This document shows, in pieces, positions 1 to 7,743 of a stretch of 8,750 bases of DNA; within the stretch, counting starts at the first letter, position 1; every line of letters begins with the position of its first letter. The position numbers and the translations under genes were made by a program. The notes beneath the pieces are model-generated. The model ran no database searches. It was not told the DNA's origin and worked only from the letters and a program-made list of their open reading frames with translations. The stretch is from an uncultured Bacteroidales bacterium (lineage in GTDB: Bacteria > Bacteroidota > Bacteroidia > Bacteroidales > UBA932), in assembly GCA_946184255.1 (NCBI GenBank), contig CAMHFA010000032.1, positions 1 through 8,750 on the forward strand, written 5' to 3'.

Positions 1-1
1 C

Positions 2-988
2 TTCTCGGAAGCTGTGAGGGAACATCCCGATCTTGTCCGGAAGTATCTTGCAAGTGTGGTACCGGTAGGAGACAATTTCTTTGCCGCCCTTAATTCCGCA
101 GTGTTCAGTGACGGCAGCTTCTGCTATATTCCCAAAGGTGTCAAGTGTCCAATGGACCTGTCCAGTTATTTCAGGATCAATGCTGCCGGAACCGGACAGT
201 TTGAAAGGACTTTGATAGTTGCCGAGGAAGGATCGTCGCTGAGTTACATGGAAGGCTGCACGGCGCCGATGCGTGACGAGAACCAGCTCCATGCGGCAGT
301 GGTTGAAATTGTGGTGGAGAAGGATGCGGACGTCAAGTATTCTACTGTACAGAACTGGTATCCTGGTGATGCAGAAGGCCGTGGAGGAATCCTTAACCTC
401 GTGACCAAGAGAGGAATATGCAAGGGTAGCGGAGCACATCTCAGCTGGACTCAGGTGGAGACCGGTTCAGCCATTACCTGGAAGTATCCCTCCACAATCC
501 TAAAGGGGGATTATTCCTCTTCTGAATTCTATTCGGTAGCAGTTACCAACAACTATCAGCAAGCTGACACTGGGACCAAGATGATCCATATCGGCCGTGG
601 TACAAAGAGCCGTATAGTCAGTAAGGGTATTTCCGCCGGTCACAGTCAGAACAGCTATCGTGGTCTCGTGAGGATGAATGCCGGCGCGATAGGTGCAAGG
701 AATTTCTCACAGTGTGACAGCCTCCTGATCGGTTCGAAATGTGGTGCTCACACATTCCCTGACATACGGAGTTATAATCCGACTACTATCGTGGAGCATG
801 AGGCTACTACCTCCAAGATCAGCGACGAGCAGCTCTTTTACTGCAACCAGAGAGGACTTGATGCTGAGGATGCTGTTGGATTGATTGTCAACGGTTATGC
901 ACATGAAGTTCTGTCACGGCTCCCTATGGAGTTTGCTGTCGAGGCGACAAAACTTCTCCAGGTTTCACTTGAAGGATCTGTAGGATGA
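2..988 (+). CDS. sufB: Fe-S cluster assembly scaffold protein SufB (5' end cut off by window edge)
   Basis: SufB is the core scaffold subunit of the cytoplasmic SufBC2D complex, which receives sulfur from a cysteine desulfurase and builds Fe-S clusters. The frame is open from the left edge, so this is the last 328 residues of a protein that is usually about 470-495 long; the GTG at position 14 is internal, not a start. The beta-helix core and C-terminal helical domain are very well conserved. By spacing against E. coli SufB, the TGC at 257 (motif MEGCTAP) matches Cys254, the TGT at 713 (motif SQCDSLLIG) matches Cys405, and the GAG at 800 in the [10 protein letters not shown] motif matches Glu434; these are residues implicated in sulfur transfer and cluster assembly. 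The closing [15 protein letters not shown] segment is the SufC-binding region. The TGA stop overlaps the ATG of pnuC (ATGA), suggesting translational coupling. Confidence 0.98.
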   Translation, partial: FSEAVREHPDLVRKYLASVVPVGDNFFAALNSAVFSDGSFCYIPKGVKCPMDLSSYFRINAAGTGQFERTLIVAEEGSSLSYMEGCTAPMRDENQLHAAVVEIVVEKDADVKYSTVQNWYPGDAEGRGGILNLVTKRGICKGSGAHLSWTQVETGSAITWKYPSTILKGDYSSSEFYSVAVTNNYQQADTGTKMIHIGRGTKSRIVSKGISAGHSQNSYRGLVRMNAGAIGARNFSQCDSLLIGSKCGAHTFPDIRSYNPTTIVEHEATTSKISDEQLFYCNQRGLDAEDAVGLIVNGYAHEVLSRLPMEFAVEATKLLQVSLEGSVG

Positions 989-1647
989 TGAATATATTCG
1001 ACATAGACAACATAGCCTTTACATTGGGCGGTGCAGGAGTCAGCTGGCTTGAACTTATCGGGGTGATTGCCGGTCTCACCTGCGTGGTTATGGCCGGCAG
1101 GAACAGCAAGTACAATTTCTGGGTCGGCTACCTCTACAATATCTTGCTTTTCATGCTGTTCTGGCAGAGGCATCTCTATTCTGCGATGCTTCTTCAGCCG
1201 ATTGCTTTCGGTATCAATGCCTTCGGTCATTGGAGATGGACCCACCCCAAGGAGGATGAAAAGAGCGCCCAGGACTCCACGGCTCTTAAGGTCAGCCGCC
1301 TGGACATGAAAGGCTGGTGCGTAGCTCTGACTGTCGTGGTCATAGCCGGTGCTGTCTGGGGATTTGTCCTAAGCAAGTTGGGGACATCGTGGGGAGTAGG
1401 GACTTTCAGTCCTGATCCAACTCCCTGGCTGGATTCCTTCGTACTGATGCTGACCCTTCTTGCCCAGTTCCTGTCAGCTCAGAAGAAATGGGACTGCTGG
1501 ATTGTCTGGCTGGTGGTAAATGCCGCAAACATCACCCTTTACCTCAGCGCCGGACTGGTGTTCATGCCGATTGTGAGTGCCTTGTATCTCATTAACGGAA
1601 TCTGGTCCCTCTGGACTTGGTTCAGGCTTTATAAGGATGGGCGTTAG
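985..1647 (+). CDS. pnuC: PnuC-family vitamin/nucleoside transporter
   Basis: Inner-membrane facilitator of the Pnu family, 220 residues, a normal length. Known members carry nicotinamide riboside (PnuC), thiamine (PnuT) or riboflavin (RibM/PnuX), with uptake driven by intracellular phosphorylation. The sequence shows a hydrophobic, Trp-rich protein with about seven membrane spans, the early [11 protein letters not shown] motif (residues 21-31), LYSAMLLQ (64-71) and the family signature WxxWxxxN at W172, W175 and N179. The start overlaps the sufB stop; a second ATG follows at once (988), so the protein begins with Met-Met or one residue later. The substrate cannot be assigned: there is no TPP or FMN riboswitch directly upstream, and no nadR, thiamine kinase or riboflavin gene next to it. 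Lying between sufB and sufC, it is probably co-transcribed with the Suf genes, which is an unusual place for this family. The pnuC symbol denotes the family only. Confidence 0.9.
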   Translation: MMNIFDIDNIAFTLGGAGVSWLELIGVIAGLTCVVMAGRNSKYNFWVGYLYNILLFMLFWQRHLYSAMLLQPIAFGINAFGHWRWTHPKEDEKSAQDSTALKVSRLDMKGWCVALTVVVIAGAVWGFVLSKLGTSWGVGTFSPDPTPWLDSFVLMLTLLAQFLSAQKKWDCWIVWLVVNAANITLYLSAGLVFMPIVSALYLINGIWSLWTWFRLYKDGR

Positions 1648-1674
1648 AATTATTGAATATTACGTTATAAGAAT

Positions 1675-2415
1675 ATGGCTTTTTTGAAAATAAGCGGGCT
1701 TCACGCCAGTGTGGGCGACAAGGAGATCCTCAAAGGAATAAATCTTGAGATAGGACGAGGGGAGATCCATGCCGTGATGGGTCCGAACGGAGCCGGCAAG
1801 AGTACCCTGTCAGCCATCCTGACCGGTAAGCCGGGCTACGAAGTTACTGCCGGTACAATAGAATTCATGGGCAAGGACCTTCTTGCGATGAAACCCGAGG
1901 AAAGGGCCTGGGCAGGAATATTCATGTCCTTCCAGTATCCGATCGAGATTCCAGGGGTTTCGATAACCAACTTCATGAAGACGGCTATCAACTCCAAGCG
2001 TAAGGCTGAGGGTCTTGAGCCGATCAAGGGCGGTGACTTCCTGAAGCTGATGAAGGAGAAGATGGCCCTGGTGCAGATGAAGCCGGAATTTGCCAAGAGA
2101 GAGGTCAACGTGGGCTTCTCAGGGGGTGAAAAGAAACGCAATGAGATATTCCAGATGGCCATGCTCGATCCGGTCCTGGCAATCCTTGACGAGACCGACA
2201 GCGGCCTTGACGTGGATGCGCTCAAGATTGTCGCGGACGGGGTCAATGCCCTGCACACTCCGGAAAAGTCGGCGATTGTGATCACTCACTACCAGAAGCT
2301 TCTTGAATATGTCCAGCCGGACAGGGTTCATGTCCTGAAGGCGGGACAGATTGTTGCTGACGGCGGAAGGGAACTGATTGACAAGATTGAGAAAGATGGG
2401 TTCGAGCAGTTCTAA
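1675..2415 (+). CDS. sufC: Fe-S cluster assembly ATPase SufC
   Basis: ABC-type ATPase of the SufBC2D complex. It is cytoplasmic and not a transporter component: ATP-driven dimerisation of two SufC subunits remodels the SufB-SufD pair. All ABC motifs are visible in the 246 residues: Walker A GPNGAGKST (36-44), Q-loop Gln87 in MSFQYP, the signature FSGGEKKR (148-155), Walker B LAILDETD (168-175, catalytic Glu173), D-loop SGLD (176-179) and H-loop His205 in VITHYQ. The length is typical (about 245-255) and the ETDSGLDVDALK stretch is highly characteristic of SufC. The ATG at 1675 gives the standard N-terminus. It follows pnuC by 27 nt of AT-rich sequence without a recognisable promoter, and its 3' end overlaps sufD by 20 nt. 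Confidence 0.98.
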   Translation: MAFLKISGLHASVGDKEILKGINLEIGRGEIHAVMGPNGAGKSTLSAILTGKPGYEVTAGTIEFMGKDLLAMKPEERAWAGIFMSFQYPIEIPGVSITNFMKTAINSKRKAEGLEPIKGGDFLKLMKEKMALVQMKPEFAKREVNVGFSGGEKKRNEIFQMAMLDPVLAILDETDSGLDVDALKIVADGVNALHTPEKSAIVITHYQKLLEYVQPDRVHVLKAGQIVADGGRELIDKIEKDGFEQF

Positions 2416-3040
2416 AAAGGTCTATGTTCTTTCGGCGGAGAGATCGGCCGGTGCGTTTGTCAAACCACCGTCCAAATTAACCGTCGGTGAAGGAGAAACC
2501 TTGGACATGACGATTATCGTCCTTCCCGGAGTCTCTGCTGGCATTCCACTGACAATTGATTTGACAGGTCCAGATGCCAATGTGGAACTGAAGGGGATAT
2601 ATCTAAGCTCCGGCACGGATGAGGTTTCTTTCAGCATCACCATGAATCACCTCGTTGGAGGATGCAGGTCCAGGCAGCTTTTCAACGGGCTGGCTTCAGG
2701 CTCGGCTAAATGCTCTTTCTTTGGTAAGATAATAGTCTCTCCTGACGCCCAGCAGACAGAGGCCTACCAGGAGAACCATAATATCGTCCTGACGGAAGAA
2801 GCTTCGGTCAACACTAAGCCACAGCTTGAAATCTATGCTGATGATGTCAAGTGCTCCCACGGTGCCACAGTCGGAAAGCTCAACGAAGACGAACAGTTCT
2901 ACATGAGATCCCGTGGCATCCCTGAAGAAGAGGCAAAAGTCCTTCAGATGATTTCGTTCGTTGCTCCTGTCCTGAACGGTCTTGAGGATGAAACCCTGAT
3001 GGCCAGAATAGAATCCGCCATCCGTTCACTAGCCATATGA
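2396..3040 (+). CDS. sufD: Half-length SufD-like Fe-S assembly scaffold protein
   Basis: SufD is the SufB paralogue that pairs with SufB in SufBC2D. The C-terminal half is unmistakable: TKPQLEIYADDVKCSHGATV begins at residue 140, with Cys153 and His155 matching E. coli Cys358 and His360 (the SufB-facing pair), followed by QFYMRSRGI and the C-terminal SufC-binding helices. The protein is only 214 residues, against about 420-450 for usual SufD, so the N-terminal helical domain and the first part of the beta-helix are absent. The missing part is not in another frame upstream: sufC occupies that DNA and an in-frame TGA lies at 2375-2377. A TTG at 2378 could add six residues; I prefer the ATG at 2396, which is preceded by purine-rich GAGAAAG. 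The reading frame is intact and the interface residues are kept, so I read this as a compact functional SufD rather than a pseudogene. The TGA stop overlaps the ispE ATG. Confidence 0.9.
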   Translation: MGSSSSKKVYVLSAERSAGAFVKPPSKLTVGEGETLDMTIIVLPGVSAGIPLTIDLTGPDANVELKGIYLSSGTDEVSFSITMNHLVGGCRSRQLFNGLASGSAKCSFFGKIIVSPDAQQTEAYQENHNIVLTEEASVNTKPQLEIYADDVKCSHGATVGKLNEDEQFYMRSRGIPEEEAKVLQMISFVAPVLNGLEDETLMARIESAIRSLAI

Positions 3041-3867
3041 TTCTCCAGACAAATGTGAAACTGAACTTCGGGCTGAACGTGATCCGGAAACGGCCCGACG
3101 GCTACCATGACATCGAGACTCTTTTCGTCCCGTGCCATGAGTTCGGAGACACTCTGGAGGTCATCACCGGTGATGACTATAGCCGTACTTCGGCTTCCTT
3201 GTTCGGCCGCTATGGTTCAGTTGCACAGGGAATCTCCGAAGATGGTAAATTGATGATCTCTATTGCAAGGGACGGAGGTATTGACTGGGATCCGCTTAAG
3301 GATCTCTGTGCCAAGGCATATTATCTCCTTGCAGAAGATTTCAAGTTACCTCCGGTAAAGATATTCCTTGAAAAGACGGCTCCCGTAGGAGCGGGACTTG
3401 GAGGCGGATCTGCCGATGCCGCGTTCACCCTGAAAGCACTGAACGATATCTGCACCCTTGGTCTTTCAAATGAGAGGCTTTCTGAATATGCTTCCAGGCT
3501 CGGCAGCGACTGCGCTTTCTTCATCTGGAACCGCCCTATGTTCGGCACGGGTCGTGGAGAGATCCTTGAACCGTTCGACCTGGACCTTTCTGGCTATGAA
3601 GTCAAGGTCCTTGTCCCCGAAGGCATCTCCGTTTCCACCAAGGAAGCTTACGATGGCATCATTACTAGATGTTCAATGGGTCTAAAGGATGCTTTGAAGC
3701 AGCCTGTCGAGGAGTGGAAGGGACTTGTGGTGAATGATTTCGAGACAACAGTGTTCAAGAAGCATCCGGAACTTGCTGCGGTTAAACGGTCTCTTTATGA
3801 CAGCGGGGCGGTATATGCTGCGATGTCTGGATCTGGCTCGGCTGTTTTTGCAATGTACAGGAAATAA
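3037..3867 (+). CDS. ispE: 4-diphosphocytidyl-2-C-methyl-D-erythritol kinase (IspE)
   Basis: IspE is a cytoplasmic GHMP-superfamily kinase that phosphorylates CDP-methylerythritol with ATP in the MEP route to isoprenoid precursors. At 276 residues it has the usual length. Visible motifs are the N-terminal NVKLNFGLNV with the substrate-site Lys8, the KRPDGYHDIETLF segment (18-30), the glycine-rich ATP loop PVGAGLGGGSADAA (116-129), the catalytic Asp158 in GSDCAFF, and the C-terminal GHMP motif MSGSGSAVF (263-271). The start ATG shares bases with the sufD stop (ATGA), so it is most likely translated from the same mRNA as the Suf genes. There is a possible functional link: two later enzymes of the pathway, IspG and IspH, are 4Fe-4S proteins. 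That link is inference. Confidence 0.96.
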   Translation: MILQTNVKLNFGLNVIRKRPDGYHDIETLFVPCHEFGDTLEVITGDDYSRTSASLFGRYGSVAQGISEDGKLMISIARDGGIDWDPLKDLCAKAYYLLAEDFKLPPVKIFLEKTAPVGAGLGGGSADAAFTLKALNDICTLGLSNERLSEYASRLGSDCAFFIWNRPMFGTGRGEILEPFDLDLSGYEVKVLVPEGISVSTKEAYDGIITRCSMGLKDALKQPVEEWKGLVVNDFETTVFKKHPELAAVKRSLYDSGAVYAAMSGSGSAVFAMYRK

Positions 3868-3880
3868 ATAAAGATTAACG

Positions 3881-4414
3881 GTGTTTAAAGTCAGCGAAAT
3901 AATAACCACACCTCCTGTTGAGTTCTCCAGCCCTCTCCAGAAACTCGTCTATGAGACATTGGACAAACTCGGAATCCCTTTCGAGAGGGTAGACACAGAT
4001 CCGGGACTCACAATGGAGGATTGTCTCAACATAGATAAAAAGATAGGAACCAGGATAGTCAAGACAATATTCCTTTGCAACCGTCAGCAGACAGAATTCT
4101 ACATCTATGTAACGACTGATGAGAAGCCATTCGTGACCAAGGATTTCTGCAGGGCATTGGGAATTCCGAGAGTTTCGTTTGCCCCGGCAGACAAACTGGA
4201 GGAAATAACGGGTGTCAAGGTCGGAGCGACTACGATCCTAAGCGCCGTTCTGCCTTCTGCGAAAGACGTCCACCTGGTAATGGACAGATGCGTTTCCGAA
4301 AATGAATGGTACGCTTGTACCGATGGGACGGCTACATGTTTCCTCAAAATAAGGACAAGGGATTTGCTTGACAAGTTCATTAAGTCAACGGAACACGAGG
4401 TGGCTTTCATCTGA
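3881..4414 (+). CDS. YbaK/PrdX-type aminoacyl-tRNA editing (deacylase) domain protein
   Basis: This is a free-standing YbaK/ProRS-INS-like domain of 177 residues. Members hydrolyse mischarged aminoacyl-tRNAs, for example Ala-tRNAPro by ProXp-ala (PrdX) and Cys-tRNAPro by YbaK. The RIVKTIFL motif contains Lys61, at the place of the family's catalytic lysine; ALGIPRVSFAPADKLEEITGV (92-112) matches the 'lg..r.SFA....L...GV' stretch of PrdX-like proteins, and the C-terminal DLLDKFIKS helix with final HEV also fits PrdX. The usual PGSVSPF loop is replaced here by VGATTILSA (114-122), so the substrate subgroup is unclear. The start is GTG at 3881, 13 nt after the ispE stop; the next in-frame Met (about residue 45) would cut off conserved sequence, which supports GTG. 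It is the last gene of the sufB-led cluster. Confidence 0.82.
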   Translation: MFKVSEIITTPPVEFSSPLQKLVYETLDKLGIPFERVDTDPGLTMEDCLNIDKKIGTRIVKTIFLCNRQQTEFYIYVTTDEKPFVTKDFCRALGIPRVSFAPADKLEEITGVKVGATTILSAVLPSAKDVHLVMDRCVSENEWYACTDGTATCFLKIRTRDLLDKFIKSTEHEVAFI

Positions 4415-4441
4415 TGACGTAGTGTTCACATTACCGAAAAA

Positions 4442-6241
4442 ATGACGTATCTTTATACCATGGCCCCTCAAAATAAGGACATATTCAGATGGATAGCGGT
4501 GGCCGTGGCGGTAATGGCGGCCGTGATTTCCTGTATCCTCCTTCAGAAATGGGAGGAATACACATTCTTCTACAGGGAACAAAACCAGCTGTTCCTCTAT
4601 GACTGCCCAGACATACTTTCCAAGTTGGGAGGCATAGGTGGATTTGCCCTCATTGCGTCACAGTTCATCGTACAGTTTTTCAAGCTTTCCTGGGCAGGCT
4701 CAGTCGTGACTGCTTTGTTGGGAGTTTGTGCAGCTCTTATTCTTTGGAAAACAGTCAGAAAGACCGGTGCTCCGCAAGCTGCATTTCCACTTTGTTTCCT
4801 TCCGGTTTTCTTCCAGGAAGGTGCGTTGAGCGATTCTCTGTACTACTATCAGGGATTCGTGGCATTTGTGACCATAGTTGTTTTCCTGTGGCTGTATGTT
4901 TCCCTGTTCCAGAAGAAAGGCAAGCTGGTAAGGGTTGTTGCCGGAGTGGTGATCTCATCCCTTCTTTACTGGCTGGTCGGCCCTGCGGCTTTGCCTTTCG
5001 CGGTCTGCATCATTGTCCTGGATGCCCTTGATGGTTCTGAAGGATGGTATCTTGGAGCAACTTCCTTGGCTGTTGTCCTTCTTTTCGCATGGGCGGCTGT
5101 CCGTTTAGGATACATCCAGAGCATGAGAATGGCCCTTCTTCAGGATTTCTTCTATGAGCCACTGGTCCATCCGGGATTATATATTCATGCATCATGGATT
5201 GCACTTCCACTTGTGGTTGCCATGGCTGTTCTTGCAGGTAAGCTGAAAGGAAATGTAGCCCAGATCGCAGTGGCTTGTGCTGCCATCCTTCTGTCCTTGA
5301 CCGCCCTTCTGAGGATTCCCTCACACATGGACAAGAAGTACTATGACATGCTTCGCCTTAATCACTTTGTGGTTGCCGGAGAGTGGGATTCCATCCTTTC
5401 CGACAGGACTGCCAGACATGAGAATTTCCTTATGATGAACGTCCGCAACCTTGCCCTTTCACATAAGGGACAGTTGCTCGACAAACTCTTTGACTATCCC
5501 CAAAGTGGGTTCATGTCTCTCGTGGCGGCTGACGACCAGAGTGACAGGATTCCGGATGTCATTGCTCTGGACAGCCACATTTTCTATCAGATGGGCAATG
5601 TGGCGCACTCCCAGAACAAGGCATTTGACGCAAGTGTGGGGGTACGATTCGGCAGCCCTACTATGATGATGCGCCTAATCAGGACCAATCTGGCCTGGGG
5701 CGCCTACGGAGTTGCGGAGAAATATATTTCCGAAATGGAAAAGACTTGGGGGTATCGGAAGGAGGCACGCGACATGCGCCGGTTCCTCTGGAATGACAAA
5801 GCTGTTGAGGCAGATCACGAACTCGGCTACCTAAGGCGCTGCATCCCTCCTGTTGACCATTTCGTTGGCATGGACCCCCACAAGGATCTTGAATTGATCC
5901 TGAGCGTTGAGCCTGACAATGCAGCTGCCAGGGACTATTATGTAGCCTACATGCTGCTGGCTAAGGATGTTGAAGGTCTAAAGGCTTATATCGAAAACGA
6001 TCCCAAGGCCTACAATCCGGATGGATCCCTTCACGTCCATCTCCAAGAGGCCGTCCTGGTTTACTCGGAAGAGGATGAGGCCTACTGTAGGGAACATGGT
6101 GTCACAGACGGGACTTTCAGCCGTTACCAGTCTTTCAAGAGAAGGTTCCTGGAACTTGGTGCCAGCAATGGCGATCCAATAAGGGACATGAAATCCTTCT
6201 CAGACACTTACTGGTACTATTTCATGTTCAAAAAGATCTGA
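4442..6241 (+). CDS. DUF6057-like polytopic membrane protein with helical C-terminal tail
   Basis: 599 residues, function unknown. The first half is membrane-embedded, with hydrophobic segments near 15-34, 66-82, 86-102, 138-156, 164-193 (one long or two), 205-222, 249-265 and 272-290, so about eight or nine spans. The loop after the first span reads EEYTFFYREQNQLFLYD (38-54), a pattern I associate with the Bacteroidetes DUF6057 family; this is recall and was not searched. From about 295 to the end the protein is soluble and rich in paired amphipathic helices (for example 316-350, 415-450, 480-520), reminiscent of TPR-like repeats but without a clean consensus. ATG at 4442 is used; ATG at 4460 (MAPQNKD) is an equally possible start. 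It follows the preceding gene by 27 nt with an A-rich leader and no Shine-Dalgarno sequence, and lies 5 nt before the propeller lipoprotein, so the two are probably co-translated partners. Confidence 0.75.
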   Translation: MTYLYTMAPQNKDIFRWIAVAVAVMAAVISCILLQKWEEYTFFYREQNQLFLYDCPDILSKLGGIGGFALIASQFIVQFFKLSWAGSVVTALLGVCAALILWKTVRKTGAPQAAFPLCFLPVFFQEGALSDSLYYYQGFVAFVTIVVFLWLYVSLFQKKGKLVRVVAGVVISSLLYWLVGPAALPFAVCIIVLDALDGSEGWYLGATSLAVVLLFAWAAVRLGYIQSMRMALLQDFFYEPLVHPGLYIHASWIALPLVVAMAVLAGKLKGNVAQIAVACAAILLSLTALLRIPSHMDKKYYDMLRLNHFVVAGEWDSILSDRTARHENFLMMNVRNLALSHKGQLLDKLFDYPQSGFMSLVAADDQSDRIPDVIALDSHIFYQMGNVAHSQNKAFDASVGVRFGSPTMMMRLIRTNLAWGAYGVAEKYISEMEKTWGYRKEARDMRRFLWNDKAVEADHELGYLRRCIPPVDHFVGMDPHKDLELILSVEPDNAAARDYYVAYMLLAKDVEGLKAYIENDPKAYNPDGSLHVHLQEAVLVYSEEDEAYCREHGVTDGTFSRYQSFKRRFLELGASNGDPIRDMKSFSDTYWYYFMFKKI

Positions 6242-6246
6242 CGGCC

Positions 6247-7743
6247 ATGAAAGAGAAGAAAAGATTCTTGAGAATAATCATGGTGCCGGTACTGCTGTTC
6301 ACGGTTTCCTGCTCTTCGGGAGTAAAAACTTCCGGAGAACTGAAAGGCTTGCCGGAAGGAATGTTCCCGGATTATTCCGAGGTTACTGTACCATGCAACA
6401 TTGCACCGTTGGATTTCACCGTTGGTGATGGCGAAAAAGCATTCCTCGAAATTAATGCCCCCGGCGGTGGCAAGATAGCTGTCAAATCCGGAAAATATGG
6501 TTTCAGGATCCCTCTTCGAAAGTGGAGGAATATTCTCGAGGCCTCAAAGGGCGGTAGTCTGGAATTCACAGTGGCGGTACTCCGTGACGGTAAATGGCTG
6601 TCCTATGAGCCGTTCAAAGTAAATGTCAGTGAATATGAGGCCGATCCTTATGTGGCATACCGTCTTATCGCTCCCGGCTACGGCCTTTGGAACAAGATGG
6701 GGCTTTACCAGAGGAATATTACCGACTTTACTCAGACTCCAATCTACGAGAACCGTCTGACTGACAACAACTGCGTCAACTGCCATTCGTTCAGGATGCA
6801 GGATCCCTCCAAAATGGTTTTCCACATGAGAGCGGCCAACGGAGGTACGGTCTATATGGACAGTAAGCATGTTGAGAAACTCAACACCAAGACCGACAAG
6901 ACAATCTCCAACCTGGTCTATCCCTACTGGCATCCCGAGGGCCGCTACATAGCATTCTCCGTGAACAGGACTTTCCAGTCATTCCATGCTGCCGACCACA
7001 ACAGGATTGAAGTGTTCGATGCTGCTTCGGACGTTGTAGTGATGGACACAGAGAAGATGGAGGTGTTCTCGAATCCGGAACTCATGCGTGATGATGCGTT
7101 TGAGACTTTCCCGACTTTCTCGCCGGATGGAAAGAGTCTTTACTTCTGTTCAGCACCGGCTGTTGATCCGATGCCTGATGGTTATCGAAATGTACATTAC
7201 AATCTCTGCAGGGTTGATTTCGATCCTGTAGCAGGAAGGGTTGGCTCCAGGATAGACACCCTTTTCCATGCCGCCGATTCTTCAAGCGCATCCTTCCCGA
7301 GGATTTCACCTGACGGAAAGACTCTCGTCTTCACAAAGCATGGGTATGGCAATTTCTCGATCTGGCATAAGGATGCGGACCTTTATGCGGTTGACCTTGA
7401 AAGCGGAGATATCCGTCCCTTAGCGGAAGCCAATGCTCCTGGAGTTGACAGCTATCACAGTTGGAGTTCAAACAGCCGTTTTTTGGTGTTTTCCAGCCGT
7501 CGTATAGATGGTTTGTACACCCGCCTTTACATGACTTATGTCGATGAAGCAGGTCAAGAACACAAGCCGTTCCTGCTGCCGCAACGCAATCCAAAGAAGT
7601 TCTACGAGGACCTGATGTTCTCCTATAATATTCCCGAATTCATAAAGGGTCCTGTCAAGGCCGACCGCCACCGCATCGGTCGCACGATGCGCACCTCTCC
7701 CGGCACCAATCTGTCCTTCCGGGAATCACTTGTTTCCGAATAG
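6247..7743 (+). CDS. Probable lipoprotein with CxxCH haem c motif and PD40/TolB-like beta-propeller
   Basis: 498 residues. The N-terminus has a Lys/Arg-rich start (MKEKKRFLR), a hydrophobic stretch (10-20) and a lipobox-like TVSC with Cys22; Thr at -3 is not ideal, so a plain signal peptide is possible. The residues after Cys22 (SSGVKT) are not acidic, so there is no clear surface-export signal and a periplasm-facing anchor is likelier. Residues 35-130 form a beta-rich domain. CVNCH (Cys176, Cys179, His180) is a c-type haem attachment motif; Met184, Met190 and Met194 are candidate distal ligands. The remainder holds PD40-like propeller blades: YWHPEGRYIAFS (228-239), FPTFSPDGKSLYF (288-300), FPRISPDGKTLVF (350-362) and YHSWSSNSRFLVFS (403-416). 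The role is unknown; electron transfer or sensing at the envelope is conceivable. The last two sense codons and the TAG stop lie inside the left arm of an inverted repeat shared with the convergent gene. Confidence 0.85.
   Translation: MKEKKRFLRIIMVPVLLFTVSCSSGVKTSGELKGLPEGMFPDYSEVTVPCNIAPLDFTVGDGEKAFLEINAPGGGKIAVKSGKYGFRIPLRKWRNILEASKGGSLEFTVAVLRDGKWLSYEPFKVNVSEYEADPYVAYRLIAPGYGLWNKMGLYQRNITDFTQTPIYENRLTDNNCVNCHSFRMQDPSKMVFHMRAANGGTVYMDSKHVEKLNTKTDKTISNLVYPYWHPEGRYIAFSVNRTFQSFHAADHNRIEVFDAASDVVVMDTEKMEVFSNPELMRDDAFETFPTFSPDGKSLYFCSAPAVDPMPDGYRNVHYNLCRVDFDPVAGRVGSRIDTLFHAADSSSASFPRISPDGKTLVFTKHGYGNFSIWHKDADLYAVDLESGDIRPLAEANAPGVDSYHSWSSNSRFLVFSSRRIDGLYTRLYMTYVDEAGQEHKPFLLPQRNPKKFYEDLMFSYNIPEFIKGPVKADRHRIGRTMRTSPGTNLSFRESLVSE

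Noticed and set aside
1648..1674. Internal promoter or riboswitch between pnuC and sufC
   Set aside because: The 27-nt gap is AT-rich but has no TAnnTTTG -7 box and is too short for a riboswitch.
1836..2285. 149-codon open frame on the - strand inside sufC
   Set aside because: It lies wholly antisense to a strongly conserved ABC ATPase, has no recognisable domain, and its composition is what the complement of coding DNA gives.
2378..2395. TTG start for sufD, six codons upstream of the ATG
   Set aside because: TTG is possible but the ATG at 2396 has a better purine-rich leader and the six extra residues show no conserved feature.
2396..3040. sufD as a truncated pseudogene
   Set aside because: The frame is intact, the key Cys and His are kept, and tight overlaps on both sides point to a maintained gene; a short functional form explains the data better.
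6544..6933. 129-codon open frame on the - strand inside the propeller lipoprotein gene
   Set aside because: It is fully antisense to a complete reading frame that has a signal sequence, a CxxCH motif and propeller blades; it shows no family motif of its own.
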